From the NCBI RefSeq assembly GCF_029167645.1, contig NZ_CP119147.1, positions 6,032,501 to 6,096,500 of the forward strand: a stretch of 64,000 nucleotides of DNA, in the 5' to 3' direction. Positions 1 through 7,597 of the stretch are shown here, in pieces. Origin of the DNA: Streptomyces sp. AM 2-1-1. GTDB taxonomy: Bacteria; Actinomycetota; Actinomycetes; Streptomycetales; Streptomycetaceae. The notes beneath the pieces were generated by a model, which was not told where the DNA came from, did no database searches, and saw only the letters and a list, made by a program, of their open reading frames with translations. A program made the translations under genes and the position numbers. How positions within the stretch are numbered: position 1 is the stretch's first letter; the number at the start of each line of letters is the position of its first letter.

Positions 1-367
1 TGTGTCGGGCGGGCCGGCAGGGCGGGCGGTGCGGACGGGGGCCGTCGGGGCTGTACGAGGGGGAGCCGCGACGACCCGGCCGCTTGCGGCGAGACGCCCA
101 GTCAACCGAGGCGCGTCCCGGTGCGGGAGGGCGCACAGGGGGATGGTTCGGGCATTCCGTTCACACCCCGTGTGAATCGGTGGTTGGCTGGAACCTTGCG
201 GTGTACGCGTCCGGCACGGGTGCGGCCCGCAGGTCCCGGCCGGCAGCGGCTCCCGGGCCCGCAGGTCCGGTCCCGGGGCCCCGGCCCGCCTGCTCCGGCC
301 CTCCCTGCGGGCCCGCCTGCTCGGCGCACGTGCGCGGGACCCGGCGCCGTCGAAGGGGGGAGGGGTC
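1..367. other. Left-edge non-coding region
   Basis: No open frame here shows a recognisable protein. The region presumably carries the promoter of the regulator gene that starts at 368. The one clear element is a perfect palindrome at 160-176. Confidence 0.5.
160..176. promoter_or_regulatory. Perfect palindrome, candidate operator
   Basis: TTCACAC-CCC-GTGTGAA has 7-bp arms and a 3-nt centre. It lies about 190 bp upstream of the ATG of the TPR regulator. Its symmetry suits a dimeric DNA-binding protein, but the ligand is unknown. Confidence 0.35.
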
Positions 368-1711
368 ATGGAACCCAACATCCTGCTGGAATCCCTCGTG
401 GAGGAGGCGGAGGTCTCACGGGCGGGGCTCGCCGGCCACGTGAACCTGGCCGGACGGGCCCGCGGACTCCGGCTGCGGTACGAACACACCGCCGTCTCCC
501 GCTGGTTGAAGGGACAGCGCCCGCGCGGCGAGGTACCGGACCTGATCTGCGAGGTCCTCGGGCGGCGGCTGGGCCGGCCCGTCACCCTCGACGACATCGG
601 CATGGGCGCGGCGGGCGCACCGGCCGTCGAGGCGCCCGGTGCCCCGCTCGCCGGGTTCGTCGAACGGGCCACCGCGCTGTGGCGCGCGGACGGCCGTCAC
701 GACCCGCGGCTGACGGACGTCCCCGCCGTCACCGGGACGGCGGCCGTGATGCCGGTCTGGGAGTGGGAGAACCCGCCCGAGGACACCGACGTCTCCCGCC
801 CGGGCCCGTCCCGCATCGGCCCCGCCGACCTGGAGACCCTGCGGGCCGCCCGCAACCACTACGAGCACCTCTACCGAAAGGCCGGCGGCATCGCGACGAG
901 GGGCCGGGTGGTGGGCTTCCTCAACGCGGGCGCGGCACCGCTGCTGCACGCGGGCCACGATGACGCGACCGGCCGCCGACTGCACCGCGCGACGGCCGGA
1001 CTCGTCTCCCTCGCGGGAATCTGCGCGTACGACTCCGACGCCCACGGACTGGCCCAGCGCTACTTCCACCAGGCGCTGCGCCTCGCCAAGGCGAGCGGCG
1101 ACCGTGCCCTCGGCGGCTACGTGATCGCACTGCTGGTCAACCAGTCGCTGCACCTGGGGGAGTTCCGCCGGGCGGTCGCCTTCGCGGAGGCGGCGATACG
1201 GGCCGCCGGACACCGCCTCACGCCCGCGCTCGCCGCCGACCTCCATGCCATGCAGGCCAAGGCGTACGCCCGGCTCGGGGACGGCGCCACCGCCCGCGAG
1301 CGCATCGGCCGCGCCGAAGCGCTGGCCGCCCGCATCCTGCCCGGCGCGGAGCCGGAGGAGACCGCGTACGTCCAGCCGGGGCTGGTGGACGTCCAGGTCG
1401 CCGAGGCGCTCCTCGGTCTGGGCGACCTCACCGCCGCCCGGGAGCACGCGGTCCTGGCCGTACGCGCCCCCGCCCACGACCGGGGGCGGGTGCACCGGCT
1501 GGCGATGCTCACCCAGGTCGAGCTGCGCCTCGGGGAGGCCGACCGGGCGGCACGTACGGCCGTCGAGATGGCGGAACGGGCGCGCGGCGTCGAGTCGCGC
1601 CGGCTGCGCGAGCGGATGGCCGGCGTCCGGGACGACCTCGCGGCCAGCGGGAGCACGGAGGCCGCCCGTGCGGCCGAGGTGATCGGAGGAGCGCTGCGCG
1701 TGCCCCTGTGA
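368..1711 (+). CDS. NsdA-like TPR transcriptional regulator
   Basis: This is a 447-residue cytoplasmic protein. Residues ~1-80 resemble the degenerate N-terminal DNA-binding module of the Streptomyces NsdA/TPR regulator group, with a typical 'AVSRWLKG' stretch after a predicted helix pair. Residues ~165-430 are alanine- and leucine-rich helical repeats that read as TPR units (for example 'AQRYFHQALRLAKASGD' and 'ADLHAMQAKAYARLGD'). The ATG at 368 follows a purine-rich GGGGGGAGGGG stretch, which supports the start. Proteins of this build control development or secondary metabolism in streptomycetes; the target of this one is unknown. The NUDIX gene downstream on the same strand begins ~90 bp after the stop. 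Confidence 0.75.
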   Translation: MEPNILLESLVEEAEVSRAGLAGHVNLAGRARGLRLRYEHTAVSRWLKGQRPRGEVPDLICEVLGRRLGRPVTLDDIGMGAAGAPAVEAPGAPLAGFVERATALWRADGRHDPRLTDVPAVTGTAAVMPVWEWENPPEDTDVSRPGPSRIGPADLETLRAARNHYEHLYRKAGGIATRGRVVGFLNAGAAPLLHAGHDDATGRRLHRATAGLVSLAGICAYDSDAHGLAQRYFHQALRLAKASGDRALGGYVIALLVNQSLHLGEFRRAVAFAEAAIRAAGHRLTPALAADLHAMQAKAYARLGDGATARERIGRAEALAARILPGAEPEETAYVQPGLVDVQVAEALLGLGDLTAAREHAVLAVRAPAHDRGRVHRLAMLTQVELRLGEADRAARTAVEMAERARGVESRRLRERMAGVRDDLAASGSTEAARAAEVIGGALRVPL

Positions 1712-1798
1712 GCCCCGGCGCATTTGGAGGCCTCCGTTCCCTCGCCCTGGTGCCCCTGCTGCGATGTTGTCACCGAGCGAACGAAAGGTGGCAAATCC

Positions 1799-2329
1799 GT
1801 GCAGTGGACGAACCTGAACGAACAGGCCGTGTACGAGAACCGCTGGTTCCGGGTGAACCTCGCGGACGTCGCACTCCCCGACGGCAGGCACCTGGACCAC
1901 TACGTCATCCGGCTGCGCCCCGTCGCCGCCGCCACCGTCGTCAACGACGCCGACGAGGCCCTGCTGCTCTGGCGGCACCGCTTCATCACCGACAGCTGGG
2001 GCTGGGAACTCGCCGCGGGCGTGGTGGAGGACGGCGAGGACATCGCCGCGGCCGCCGCCCGGGAGATGGAGGAGGAGACCGGCTGGCGCCCCGGCCCGCT
2101 GCGCCCGCTGATGGCGGTGGAGCCCTCCAACGGACTCACCGACGCCCGCCACCATCTCTACTGGGCCGAGGAAGCCCACTGGACCGGCCCCCCGAGCGAC
2201 GGATTCGAGTCCTCACGCCGTCAGTGGGTGCCCCTCAAGTCGGTACCCGACCTCATCGCGCGGGGCGAGGTGCCGGCGGCCAACATGGCGGCGGGGCTGC
2301 TGATGCTGCGTCATCTTCGCCTGGGATGA
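1799..2329 (+). CDS. NUDIX hydrolase
   Basis: The protein is a 176-residue NUDIX-fold pyrophosphohydrolase. A complete Nudix box spans residues ~74-96 (G-x5-E-x7-REMEEETGW), which binds the metal and cleaves nucleoside-diphosphate-X substrates. Arrangement and size resemble ADP-ribose or NDP-sugar pyrophosphatases, but the substrate cannot be set from sequence. I choose GTG at 1799, placed ~8 nt after GAAAGGTGG; an earlier in-frame start at 1724 would add 25 residues with no good ribosome binding site and no family similarity. It lies just downstream of the TPR regulator and could be co-transcribed. A long-loop inverted repeat follows 9 nt after the stop. Confidence 0.88.
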   Translation: MQWTNLNEQAVYENRWFRVNLADVALPDGRHLDHYVIRLRPVAAATVVNDADEALLLWRHRFITDSWGWELAAGVVEDGEDIAAAAAREMEEETGWRPGPLRPLMAVEPSNGLTDARHHLYWAEEAHWTGPPSDGFESSRRQWVPLKSVPDLIARGEVPAANMAAGLLMLRHLRLG

Positions 2330-2337
2330 GGGAGACC

Positions 2338-2388
2338 GCGTACACCGCGGGGACAACCGGCCCGTCCCGGCGCGCCCGCGGTGTACGC
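2338..2388. terminator. Inverted repeat downstream of NUDIX gene
   Basis: GCGTACACCGCGGG (2338-2351) pairs perfectly with CCCGCGGTGTACGC (2375-2388) across a 23-nt loop. The loop is long for a terminator, so another role is possible. Confidence 0.45.
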
Positions 2389-2671
2389 ACGGCCCGCCGA
2401 CGGACGGTCAGGCGTACGGGGAATCCCGATGGCCGGATTTCGCCTCATCCGGGACGGCGCACGACGGCGTGAGGAGACGGGCCCCGGACCGCACGAAGGC
2501 GTACGACGACGACAACGGGCTCCTCGCGCACGTGTGCGGCGCATCGGAGCGGGACAAAGGTGTCGAGGAGTCCGGCTGCTCCGGTCTCGTGCCGGTCTCG
2601 TGCCGGTCCGCGGACGGGGAGGTCCAGGGAGGGGAGGGCTGGGGAATGCCGGTCCGGACACAGCGGACGCG
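2389..2671. other. Non-coding spacer with short repeats
   Basis: There is no convincing gene. An 11-bp unit CCGGTCTCGTG is repeated in tandem at 2581-2602, with a third partial copy. Open frames here lack family features and ribosome binding sites. Confidence 0.5.
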
Positions 2672-3559
2672 TCAGGCGAACGAGAAGTGCGCGGCGGCTT
2701 CCTCGGGAGTGGTCGCCCGGCGGCGTCCAGGGACATCGTGGACGTCGGTGGCGCCTTCGGAGCGGAGCCGGTCGGCACTCGCGTCCCGGGTCATGAGGGC
2801 CGCGTAGGCGCGGACGTCCGTGGCGGTGAGGTCGGTGCGACCTCGCTCGGTGTACTGCCGGAGGAGGTCGGTGACGTCCGGGTCGAAGCGCAGCATGGTC
2901 ACCGGTGCGTGGAAACGCGCTGCGAGGGCGATGAGTCGTGCGCGTGCCTGCGGGGTGACGTTCGTGGACTCGGCGATCGCGCTCTGTCCGGCGGCGAGCC
3001 TGGCGACGATCCTGCGGTCACGTTCCTGGAAGATCCGTGCGTCCGCCGCGTCGGATGTCGCTTCCGCGGGTGAGGTGCCGAACAGCTCCGTGCGGATCTC
3101 GTCGCTGGAGACCACGGCTTCCGCGTCGATCTGCCGCCGCGCGACCAGTGCCCGAACGAAGCTGGTCTTGCCCGAAGCCGGCGGGCCGACGAGGACGACG
3201 AGTCCTGTCGGCACCCGGACGGCCGAGGGGAGAACACTGAGGTAGAGGTCGCCTGCGCGGTCGAGGGCCTCCTCCGGGGCGCCGGCCGGCAGCCCATGGG
3301 GCAGGATGCCATCCCGGTAGCTGCCGTTGCCCGCCAGGTAGAGGGCGAAACCCCAGTCGTGCGGCACGCCGGTGAAGCGCAGCCGGCACAGCGGCAGGCT
3401 CTTTCCGCCGGGCAGCTCGGCTGCCACGTAGGCGAAGCCGGCACGGAAGTGGACCGTGATGGAGTCCACGTGGGGCCAGCGTGCACGGGCATGGCGGTTG
3501 AGACGGCGGCGCAGGTGGTCTTGCATCGAGGCCGGGGGGTTCTTCGGCACGGGCCCCAT
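2672..3559 (-). CDS. P-loop kinase/ATPase fused to N-terminal conserved domain
   Basis: The protein is ~295 residues in two parts. The N-terminal ~105 residues ('MQDHLRRRLNRHARARWP...', 'PLCRLRFTG', 'LPHGLPAGAPEEALD') match a conserved Streptomyces hypothetical family that I remember as a stand-alone protein. The rest is an AAA/zeta-toxin/polynucleotide-kinase-like P-loop domain with Walker A GPPASGKTS, a downstream 'SSDEIRTELFG' acidic segment and a basic lid 'RDRRIVARL'. A phosphoryl-transfer role is inferred; the substrate is unknown. The start is uncertain: ATG at 3559, ATG at 3526, or further upstream at 3652 or 3661. A palindrome lies upstream at 3665-3683. Confidence 0.75.
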   Translation of the reverse strand: MGPVPKNPPASMQDHLRRRLNRHARARWPHVDSITVHFRAGFAYVAAELPGGKSLPLCRLRFTGVPHDWGFALYLAGNGSYRDGILPHGLPAGAPEEALDRAGDLYLSVLPSAVRVPTGLVVLVGPPASGKTSFVRALVARRQIDAEAVVSSDEIRTELFGTSPAEATSDAADARIFQERDRRIVARLAAGQSAIAESTNVTPQARARLIALAARFHAPVTMLRFDPDVTDLLRQYTERGRTDLTATDVRAYAALMTRDASADRLRSEGATDVHDVPGRRRATTPEEAAAHFSFA

Positions 3560-3664
3560 CCTGCCGGGCGCGGCGGCGGACCGCCATGATCGCCGGCCGT
3601 GGAAGAGGGAAGGTGGATGCCGGGCGGGGGACAGGGGTGGCGTCACGCTCATCGACACCACCGA

Positions 3665-3683
3665 GATGTGAGGCCCTCACATC
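3665..3683. promoter_or_regulatory. 19-bp perfect palindrome flanked by direct repeats
   Basis: GATGTGAGG-C-CCTCACATC has 9-bp arms. The related strings CATCGACACCACCGAGAT and CATCGACACCGAGAT flank it on either side. It sits upstream of the minus-strand P-loop gene and is a candidate operator. Confidence 0.4.
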
Positions 3684-3727
3684 GACACCGAGATTCACGG
3701 CCCCCAGTTGGTGCCGGGCCGGACGGT

Positions 3728-3766
3728 TCGGGTCTACCCGATTGCCTTCTCGATATCGGGTTACCC
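3728..3766. promoter_or_regulatory. Twin TCGGGT-ACCC palindromes
   Basis: TCGGGT-CT-ACCCGA (3728-3741) and GGGT-T-ACCC (3758-3766, preceded by TC) share the same half sites. They lie just upstream of the DUF6480 start at 3775, so a protein binding here would cover its promoter or 5' end. Confidence 0.4.
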
Positions 3767-3774
3767 ATCAGCGT

Positions 3775-3996
3775 ATGACGAACCAGAATCAGGACCCGGA
3801 TCCGCGCACGACCCCCGGTCTCGACCCGGGCGGTACGCCCCCGGCGGGGGACACCCCGCCCGCGGAGGGCAGCATGTCCGAAACGGGGCCACGTCACGAG
3901 CCGCCGCGGGGCTGGGCCAAGGGGCCCTTGATCGCGATCCTCGTGCTGGTCGTGGCGGTGGCCGCCTTCTTCCTCGTCTTCGCGCTGCTCGTGTAG
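3775..3996 (+). CDS. DUF6480 family small membrane protein
   Basis: The protein is 73 residues. A hydrophilic Pro/Asp/Gly-rich N-terminal part ('DPDPRTTPGLDPGG', 'GDTPPAEGSMSETGP') is followed by one strongly hydrophobic C-terminal helix (residues ~51-73, 'LIAILVLVVAVAAFFLVFALLV'), the layout of the Streptomyces DUF6480 family. It should be a single-span membrane protein with the N-terminal part on one face; its function is not known. The ATG at 3775 has no clear Shine-Dalgarno sequence and follows two palindromes, so expression may be directly regulated there. Confidence 0.8.
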   Translation: MTNQNQDPDPRTTPGLDPGGTPPAGDTPPAEGSMSETGPRHEPPRGWAKGPLIAILVLVVAVAAFFLVFALLV

Positions 3997-4332
3997 GAGC
4001 CGTCCGCGCGTACCTCTCTCCTCGCACGCGGTACGCGCCGCCGACGCCGCTACCGGCGTGAAGGTTCCCTCGCCGACCAGGCGCAGTCCGCTCGGGGCGC
4101 CCTTCCGCCCCGACGACCGCTGGTTGGAGGATTGTCCACCGTCTGCCGGGCTCACCTTGTCGACCGGGTGTAAGCGGCCCTTCCCCGGTATCTCCCGCAA
4201 GTGAGCGGGCGCTCAGCCTCGGCTCAGGAACTCGCCGGTCTTGATCAAAGAGGCCTTATGCCGACGGGTGTCGCGGCAGGTCGCCGCCATGGTCGCGGTC
4301 AGGCCGGCGGCGATGTCGTGCCCCATCCGTAC
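3997..4332. other. Non-coding spacer
   Basis: No supported gene, tRNA or strong hairpin is seen between the DUF6480 stop and the terminator at 4333. Confidence 0.5.
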
Positions 4333-4361
4333 CGGGCCCGGCGGCGTCACCGCCGGGCCCG
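4333..4361. terminator. Terminator hairpin of the dehydrogenase gene
   Basis: Perfect 12-bp arms CGGGCCCGGCGG and CCGCCGGGCCCG enclose a 5-nt loop, 10 nt beyond the minus-strand stop codon at 4372. Confidence 0.75.
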
Positions 4362-4371
4362 ACAGAGACGC

Positions 4372-5244
4372 TCAGACGTACGGGTAGAACCCCGCCCCCG
4401 TCTTCCGGCCGAGCCGGCCCGCGTCCACCATGCGCTGGAGCAGCGGGGGAGCGGCGTACAGGGGCTCCTTGTACTCGGCGTACATCGAGTCGGCGACGGA
4501 GGCGACGGTGTCCAGGCCGATCAGGTCCGCGAGCTTCAGCGGGCCCATCGGATGGGCGCAGCCCATTTCCATGCCGTTGTCGATGTCCTCGCGGCTGGCG
4601 ATCCCCGACTCGAACATCCGGATGGCGGAGAGCAGGTACGGGATCAGCAGCGCGTTCACCACGAAGCCGGAGCGGTCCTGCGCGCGGATGGGGTGCTTGT
4701 CCAGCACCTCCCGCACGAGAGTCTCGGCCCGCAGCACGGTCTGGTCGGACGTCGTCAGGGCGGGAATCAGTTCGACGAGCTTCTGCACGGGGGCCGGGTT
4801 GAAGAAGTGGATCCCGATGACCTGGTCCGGACGGGAGGTGGCCACGGCCAGCTTCACCAGCGGGATGGACGAGGTGTTGGACGCCAGGATCGCGTCCGGC
4901 CGGGTCACCACCTGGTCGAGCACCCGGAAAATCTCCGTCTTGACCTGCTCGTTCTCCACGACGGCCTCGATGACGAGGTCGCGGTCGGCGAACTCGCCGA
5001 GGTCGGTGGTGAAGCTGAGGCGGCCGAGGGTCTCGTCGCGCTCCTCGGCGGTGATCTTGCCGCGCTCGGCGGCCTTGGAGAGGGAGTTGTGCAGCCGGGT
5101 GCGGCCGATCTCCAGTGCCTCACCGGTGGTCTCGGCGACCATCACCTCAAGGCCGCTGCGGGCGCAGACCTCCGCGATACCTGCGCCCATCTGGCCACAG
5201 CCGACCACTCCGACGCGTGCAATGCCGGCCATAGAGTCCGTCAC
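4372..5244 (-). CDS. 3-hydroxybutyryl-CoA dehydrogenase
   Basis: This 290-residue protein is an NAD(P)-dependent 3-hydroxyacyl-CoA dehydrogenase of the FadB/Hbd family. It interconverts 3-hydroxybutyryl-CoA and acetoacetyl-CoA in fatty acid or butyrate metabolism. The Rossmann motif 'VGVVGCGQMGAGIA' is at the N-terminus, 'ASNTSSIP' and the catalytic-His region 'GIHFFNPAPVQKLVE' lie in the middle, and the all-alpha dimerisation domain ('DRSGFVVNALLIPYL', 'HPMGPLKLADLIGLD') follows. Length is normal for the single-domain enzyme. I choose GTG at 5244 because GGGAGAGG lies ~7 nt upstream; ATG at 5232 is the alternative. It is transcribed away from the GHL10 gene, so the 5245-5429 interval holds both promoters. 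Confidence 0.93.
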   Translation of the reverse strand: MTDSMAGIARVGVVGCGQMGAGIAEVCARSGLEVMVAETTGEALEIGRTRLHNSLSKAAERGKITAEERDETLGRLSFTTDLGEFADRDLVIEAVVENEQVKTEIFRVLDQVVTRPDAILASNTSSIPLVKLAVATSRPDQVIGIHFFNPAPVQKLVELIPALTTSDQTVLRAETLVREVLDKHPIRAQDRSGFVVNALLIPYLLSAIRMFESGIASREDIDNGMEMGCAHPMGPLKLADLIGLDTVASVADSMYAEYKEPLYAAPPLLQRMVDAGRLGRKTGAGFYPYV

Positions 5245-5429
5245 CTCGTGCCTCTCCCTGATCTCCGTATCGCGGGGCCCGTGGGTCGCGGAACCCGCTT
5301 CGACCCCCAGACGGTACCCGGCGACGCGGCCCAAGTTACCTGCGGGTCATCAGGGGTCCCGGAAGGCATGATCTGCGTCACGCGCCCCACCGGACCGGTG
5401 CGGCGGAGGACGACAGGAAGGTGGAGCGC

Positions 5430-6662
5430 ATGCGGCGCATGGGCCGGAGAGCTTTCGTGCTGGGCGCGGCCGGAGTGGTGGCGGCGCTGGCAGGACCGGG
5501 GCCGGCGGGAGCGGCGGCTCCCGCCTCCCGTGACCGACGTCACCGCGCGGCGACCGGGCTGCGCGGGATGTGGATCGCCACGGTGGCCAACGTCGACTGG
5601 CCCTCGGCCCCCGGGCTGACGGCGGCCACCCAGCGCGCGGAGTTGACCGCCCACCTGGACCGGGCCGTCCGGTTCGGTCTCAACGCGGTGATCCTCCAGG
5701 TCAGACCCAGCGCGGACGCGTTCTGGCCGTCGCCCCACGAGCCCTGGGCGCAGTACCTGACCGGCGTCCAGGGCAAGGACCCGGGCTGGGACCCGCTCGG
5801 TACGGCGGTGGCCGAGGCACATGACCGGGGTCTCGAACTGCACGCCTGGTTCAACCCGTACCGCGTCGCCAACCACACCGACCCGGCGAAACTCGTCGCC
5901 ACCCACCCCGCCCGGGTCCACCCGGACTGGGTCGTGCCGTACGGCGGCAAGCTCTACTACGACCCCGGCCTGCCGGAGGTCCGCGCCTTCGTCCAGGACG
6001 CCATGCTGGACGCGGTCAGCCGGTACGACATCGACGCGGTCCACTGGGACGACTACTTCTACCCGTACCCCGTGTCCGGCCAGGTCTTCGACGACGCCGA
6101 CACCTATGCCCGGCACGGGAGCGGCTTCAGCAGCAAGGCGGCCTGGCGGCGCGACAACATCGACCGGCTGGTGAAGGAGACCGCCGACCGGATCAAGGAG
6201 ATCAAGCCGCACGTCCGCTTCGGCATCAGCCCGTTCGGCGTCTGGCGCAACAAGACGACGGACCCGCTCGGCTCGCCGACCGCCGCCGGGGTGCAGACGT
6301 ACGACGACCTGTACGCGGACACCCGCAAGTGGGTCAGGCAGGGGTGGATCGACTACATCTGCCCGCAGTTGTACTGGAGCATCGGCCAGTCGGGCGCCGA
6401 CTACGCCGACCTGGTCCCCTGGTGGGCCGAGGTGGTGGAGGGCGCGGACGTCGACCTCTACATCGGTGAGGCGCTCTACAAGGCCGGCGACCCCGCCCAG
6501 AACGCCGCCTGGCAGAACGTGGCCGAACTCTCCCGCCACCTCACCCTCGCCGAGGAGTACCCGGCCGTCGGCGGACACGCCTTCTTCTCCGCGAAGAGCG
6601 TGAAGGCGGACCGTATCGGCGCAATGGCACGGGTGGCGGCGGACCATTACGGGGTGGGGTGA
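5430..6662 (+). CDS. Secreted GHL10 family glycoside hydrolase (DUF187)
   Basis: The protein is ~410 residues. An N-terminal Tat-type signal ('MRRMGRRAFVLGAAGVVAAL', cleavage near 'GAAAPA') precedes a single TIM-barrel domain of the glycosyl-hydrolase-like 10 (DUF187) family: 'LRGMWIATVANVDWP', 'NAVILQVRPSADAFWPS', 'HAWFNPYRV', 'DIDAVHWDDYFYPYP', 'RFGISPFGVWRN'. Conserved acidic residues in the HWDDY and SPFG regions are likely catalytic. Family members act on cell-wall or storage glycans, and an extracytoplasmic role on peptidoglycan or polysaccharide is inferred. ATG 5430 is preferred over GTG 5421 because AGGAAGG lies 8 nt upstream. Confidence 0.9.
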   Translation: MRRMGRRAFVLGAAGVVAALAGPGPAGAAAPASRDRRHRAATGLRGMWIATVANVDWPSAPGLTAATQRAELTAHLDRAVRFGLNAVILQVRPSADAFWPSPHEPWAQYLTGVQGKDPGWDPLGTAVAEAHDRGLELHAWFNPYRVANHTDPAKLVATHPARVHPDWVVPYGGKLYYDPGLPEVRAFVQDAMLDAVSRYDIDAVHWDDYFYPYPVSGQVFDDADTYARHGSGFSSKAAWRRDNIDRLVKETADRIKEIKPHVRFGISPFGVWRNKTTDPLGSPTAAGVQTYDDLYADTRKWVRQGWIDYICPQLYWSIGQSGADYADLVPWWAEVVEGADVDLYIGEALYKAGDPAQNAAWQNVAELSRHLTLAEEYPAVGGHAFFSAKSVKADRIGAMARVAADHYGVG

Positions 6663-6701
6663 AGGGGCGGAGCGCCCGGCGCACCGCCCCCAGGAGGACT
6701 T

Positions 6702-7064
6702 TCAGGGGCGGCGGGGCGGCAGTCGGCGTTCGAGGCGTCCGCCGCCCTTGTCCGACGCCCTGTCCGACGCCCTGTCCGACGCCCTGTCCGACGCGGGCGG
6801 CGGGTGCCCGGTCCACCGCGGAGCCGGGGACGGAGACTGCGATGGAGCCGGAGCCGGAGCCGGTGATGCTGAGGGAGCCGGAGAGGGCCTCGCATCCGGG
6901 CTCGGCCGGCCGGCCCGTCGAGCCGCCCCGTGCCGAGGGCATTGGCATGCCGGCCAAGTGGACGTCACCGCAGGCGTCTTGAAGGGTTCCACCGGGCGGG
7001 TGGGGCGGATCACCTGGCGGGAGCCCGCCGCGTCCACCCGGTACACCGTGATCCTCATGGTCAC
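6702..7064 (-). CDS. Small Cys-motif protein coupled to DUF6415
   Basis: The protein is 120 residues. Its first ~45 residues ('MRITVYRVDAAGSRQVIRPTRPVEP' region, then 'TSTWPACQCPRH') carry a C-x-C-PRH motif that I recall from small Streptomyces proteins. The remainder is low-complexity Ser/Pro/Ala followed by a DRAS repeat encoded by the 12-bp tandem repeat at 6751-6794. The GTG start at 7064 overlaps the TGA of the DUF6415 gene (GTGA), with GGAG 7 nt upstream, so translation is coupled. ATG at 7058 is an alternative start. Function is unknown. The repeat-rich tail may vary in length between strains. Confidence 0.6.
   Translation of the reverse strand: MTMRITVYRVDAAGSRQVIRPTRPVEPFKTPAVTSTWPACQCPRHGAARRAGRPSPDARPSPAPSASPAPAPAPSQSPSPAPRWTGHPPPASDRASDRASDRASDKGGGRLERRLPPRRP
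6751..6794. repeat. 12-bp tandem repeat, 3.7 copies
   Basis: The unit TCCGACGCCCTG occurs at 6751, 6763 and 6775, with a partial fourth copy. It lies in the 3' part of the small minus-strand gene, and its length (a multiple of 3) preserves the frame. Confidence 0.85.
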
Positions 7065-7486
7065 GGATGTTCTCCGCTCGTCGGTACGGGAGGGTGTCCG
7101 CCTCGCGCGGTGCCGTGCCGCCCCACCCAGATCCGCAGGAGGCGCCGAGCGAGGTCAGCCGCTTCCCGCACGTGGGCGTACGCGCTGAAGCACGGCGTCT
7201 CCCGGGTGGGAGCCTTCGCCGCCAGCAGCGCGTACGCCCTGACGACCGTCTCCCGCACGGTCGGGTCACCGTCGGCGCCCAGATCCTCGCGGACGAGCAG
7301 GTTCAGGAAGCCGTGCACGGCCGCCGCGTGGGCGAGGATGTCCTCCCTCGTGGACGTGCTGAGGTGGAGGGCCAGCACCTCAGCCGTGATCTCCGAGATC
7401 GTCTCCACATCCACGTCCACGTCCACGTTCACGGGCGCGGGGCGTGGGCCTGCCGTCGCACTTCTCTCGCTTCCGTCCGCCGTCAC
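7061..7486 (-). CDS. DUF6415 family protein
   Basis: The protein is 141 residues and mostly helical. The stretches 'ALHLSTSTREDILAHAAAVHGFLNLLV' and 'YAHVREAADLARRLLRIWVGRHG' match the DUF6415 family often found beside Streptomyces TPR/XRE regulators and in natural-product clusters. The start is GTG at 7486 with GGGAGAG ~5 nt upstream. The N-terminal part contains an unusual Val-Asp repeat (VNVDVDVDVE) encoded by a GTCCAC hexamer repeat at ~7409-7430. It is divergent from the TPR regulator, sharing a ~110-bp promoter region, and coupled to the following small gene by a GTGA overlap. Molecular function is unknown. Confidence 0.72.
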   Translation of the reverse strand: MTADGSERSATAGPRPAPVNVDVDVDVETISEITAEVLALHLSTSTREDILAHAAAVHGFLNLLVREDLGADGDPTVRETVVRAYALLAAKAPTRETPCFSAYAHVREAADLARRLLRIWVGRHGTARGGHPPVPTSGEHP

Positions 7487-7597
7487 GTCGCTCTCCCTCG
7501 TTCGTTCTCTCACGCAGTACGTAACCGTGCGGTCACGCTCGGCGGTACCGTGAAAGAGGCGGGAGAACTTGAAAGCCTTGAAACCCGAGGGGTGACT

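Noticed and set aside
2381..3073. Plus-strand frame overlapping the P-loop kinase gene
   Set aside because: The minus-strand protein has clear Walker A and conserved domain motifs; the plus-strand frame is its shadow.
6748..7188. Plus-strand frame with an SDAL repeat
   Set aside because: The same bases are better explained by the coupled minus-strand gene with GGAG and a GTGA overlap.
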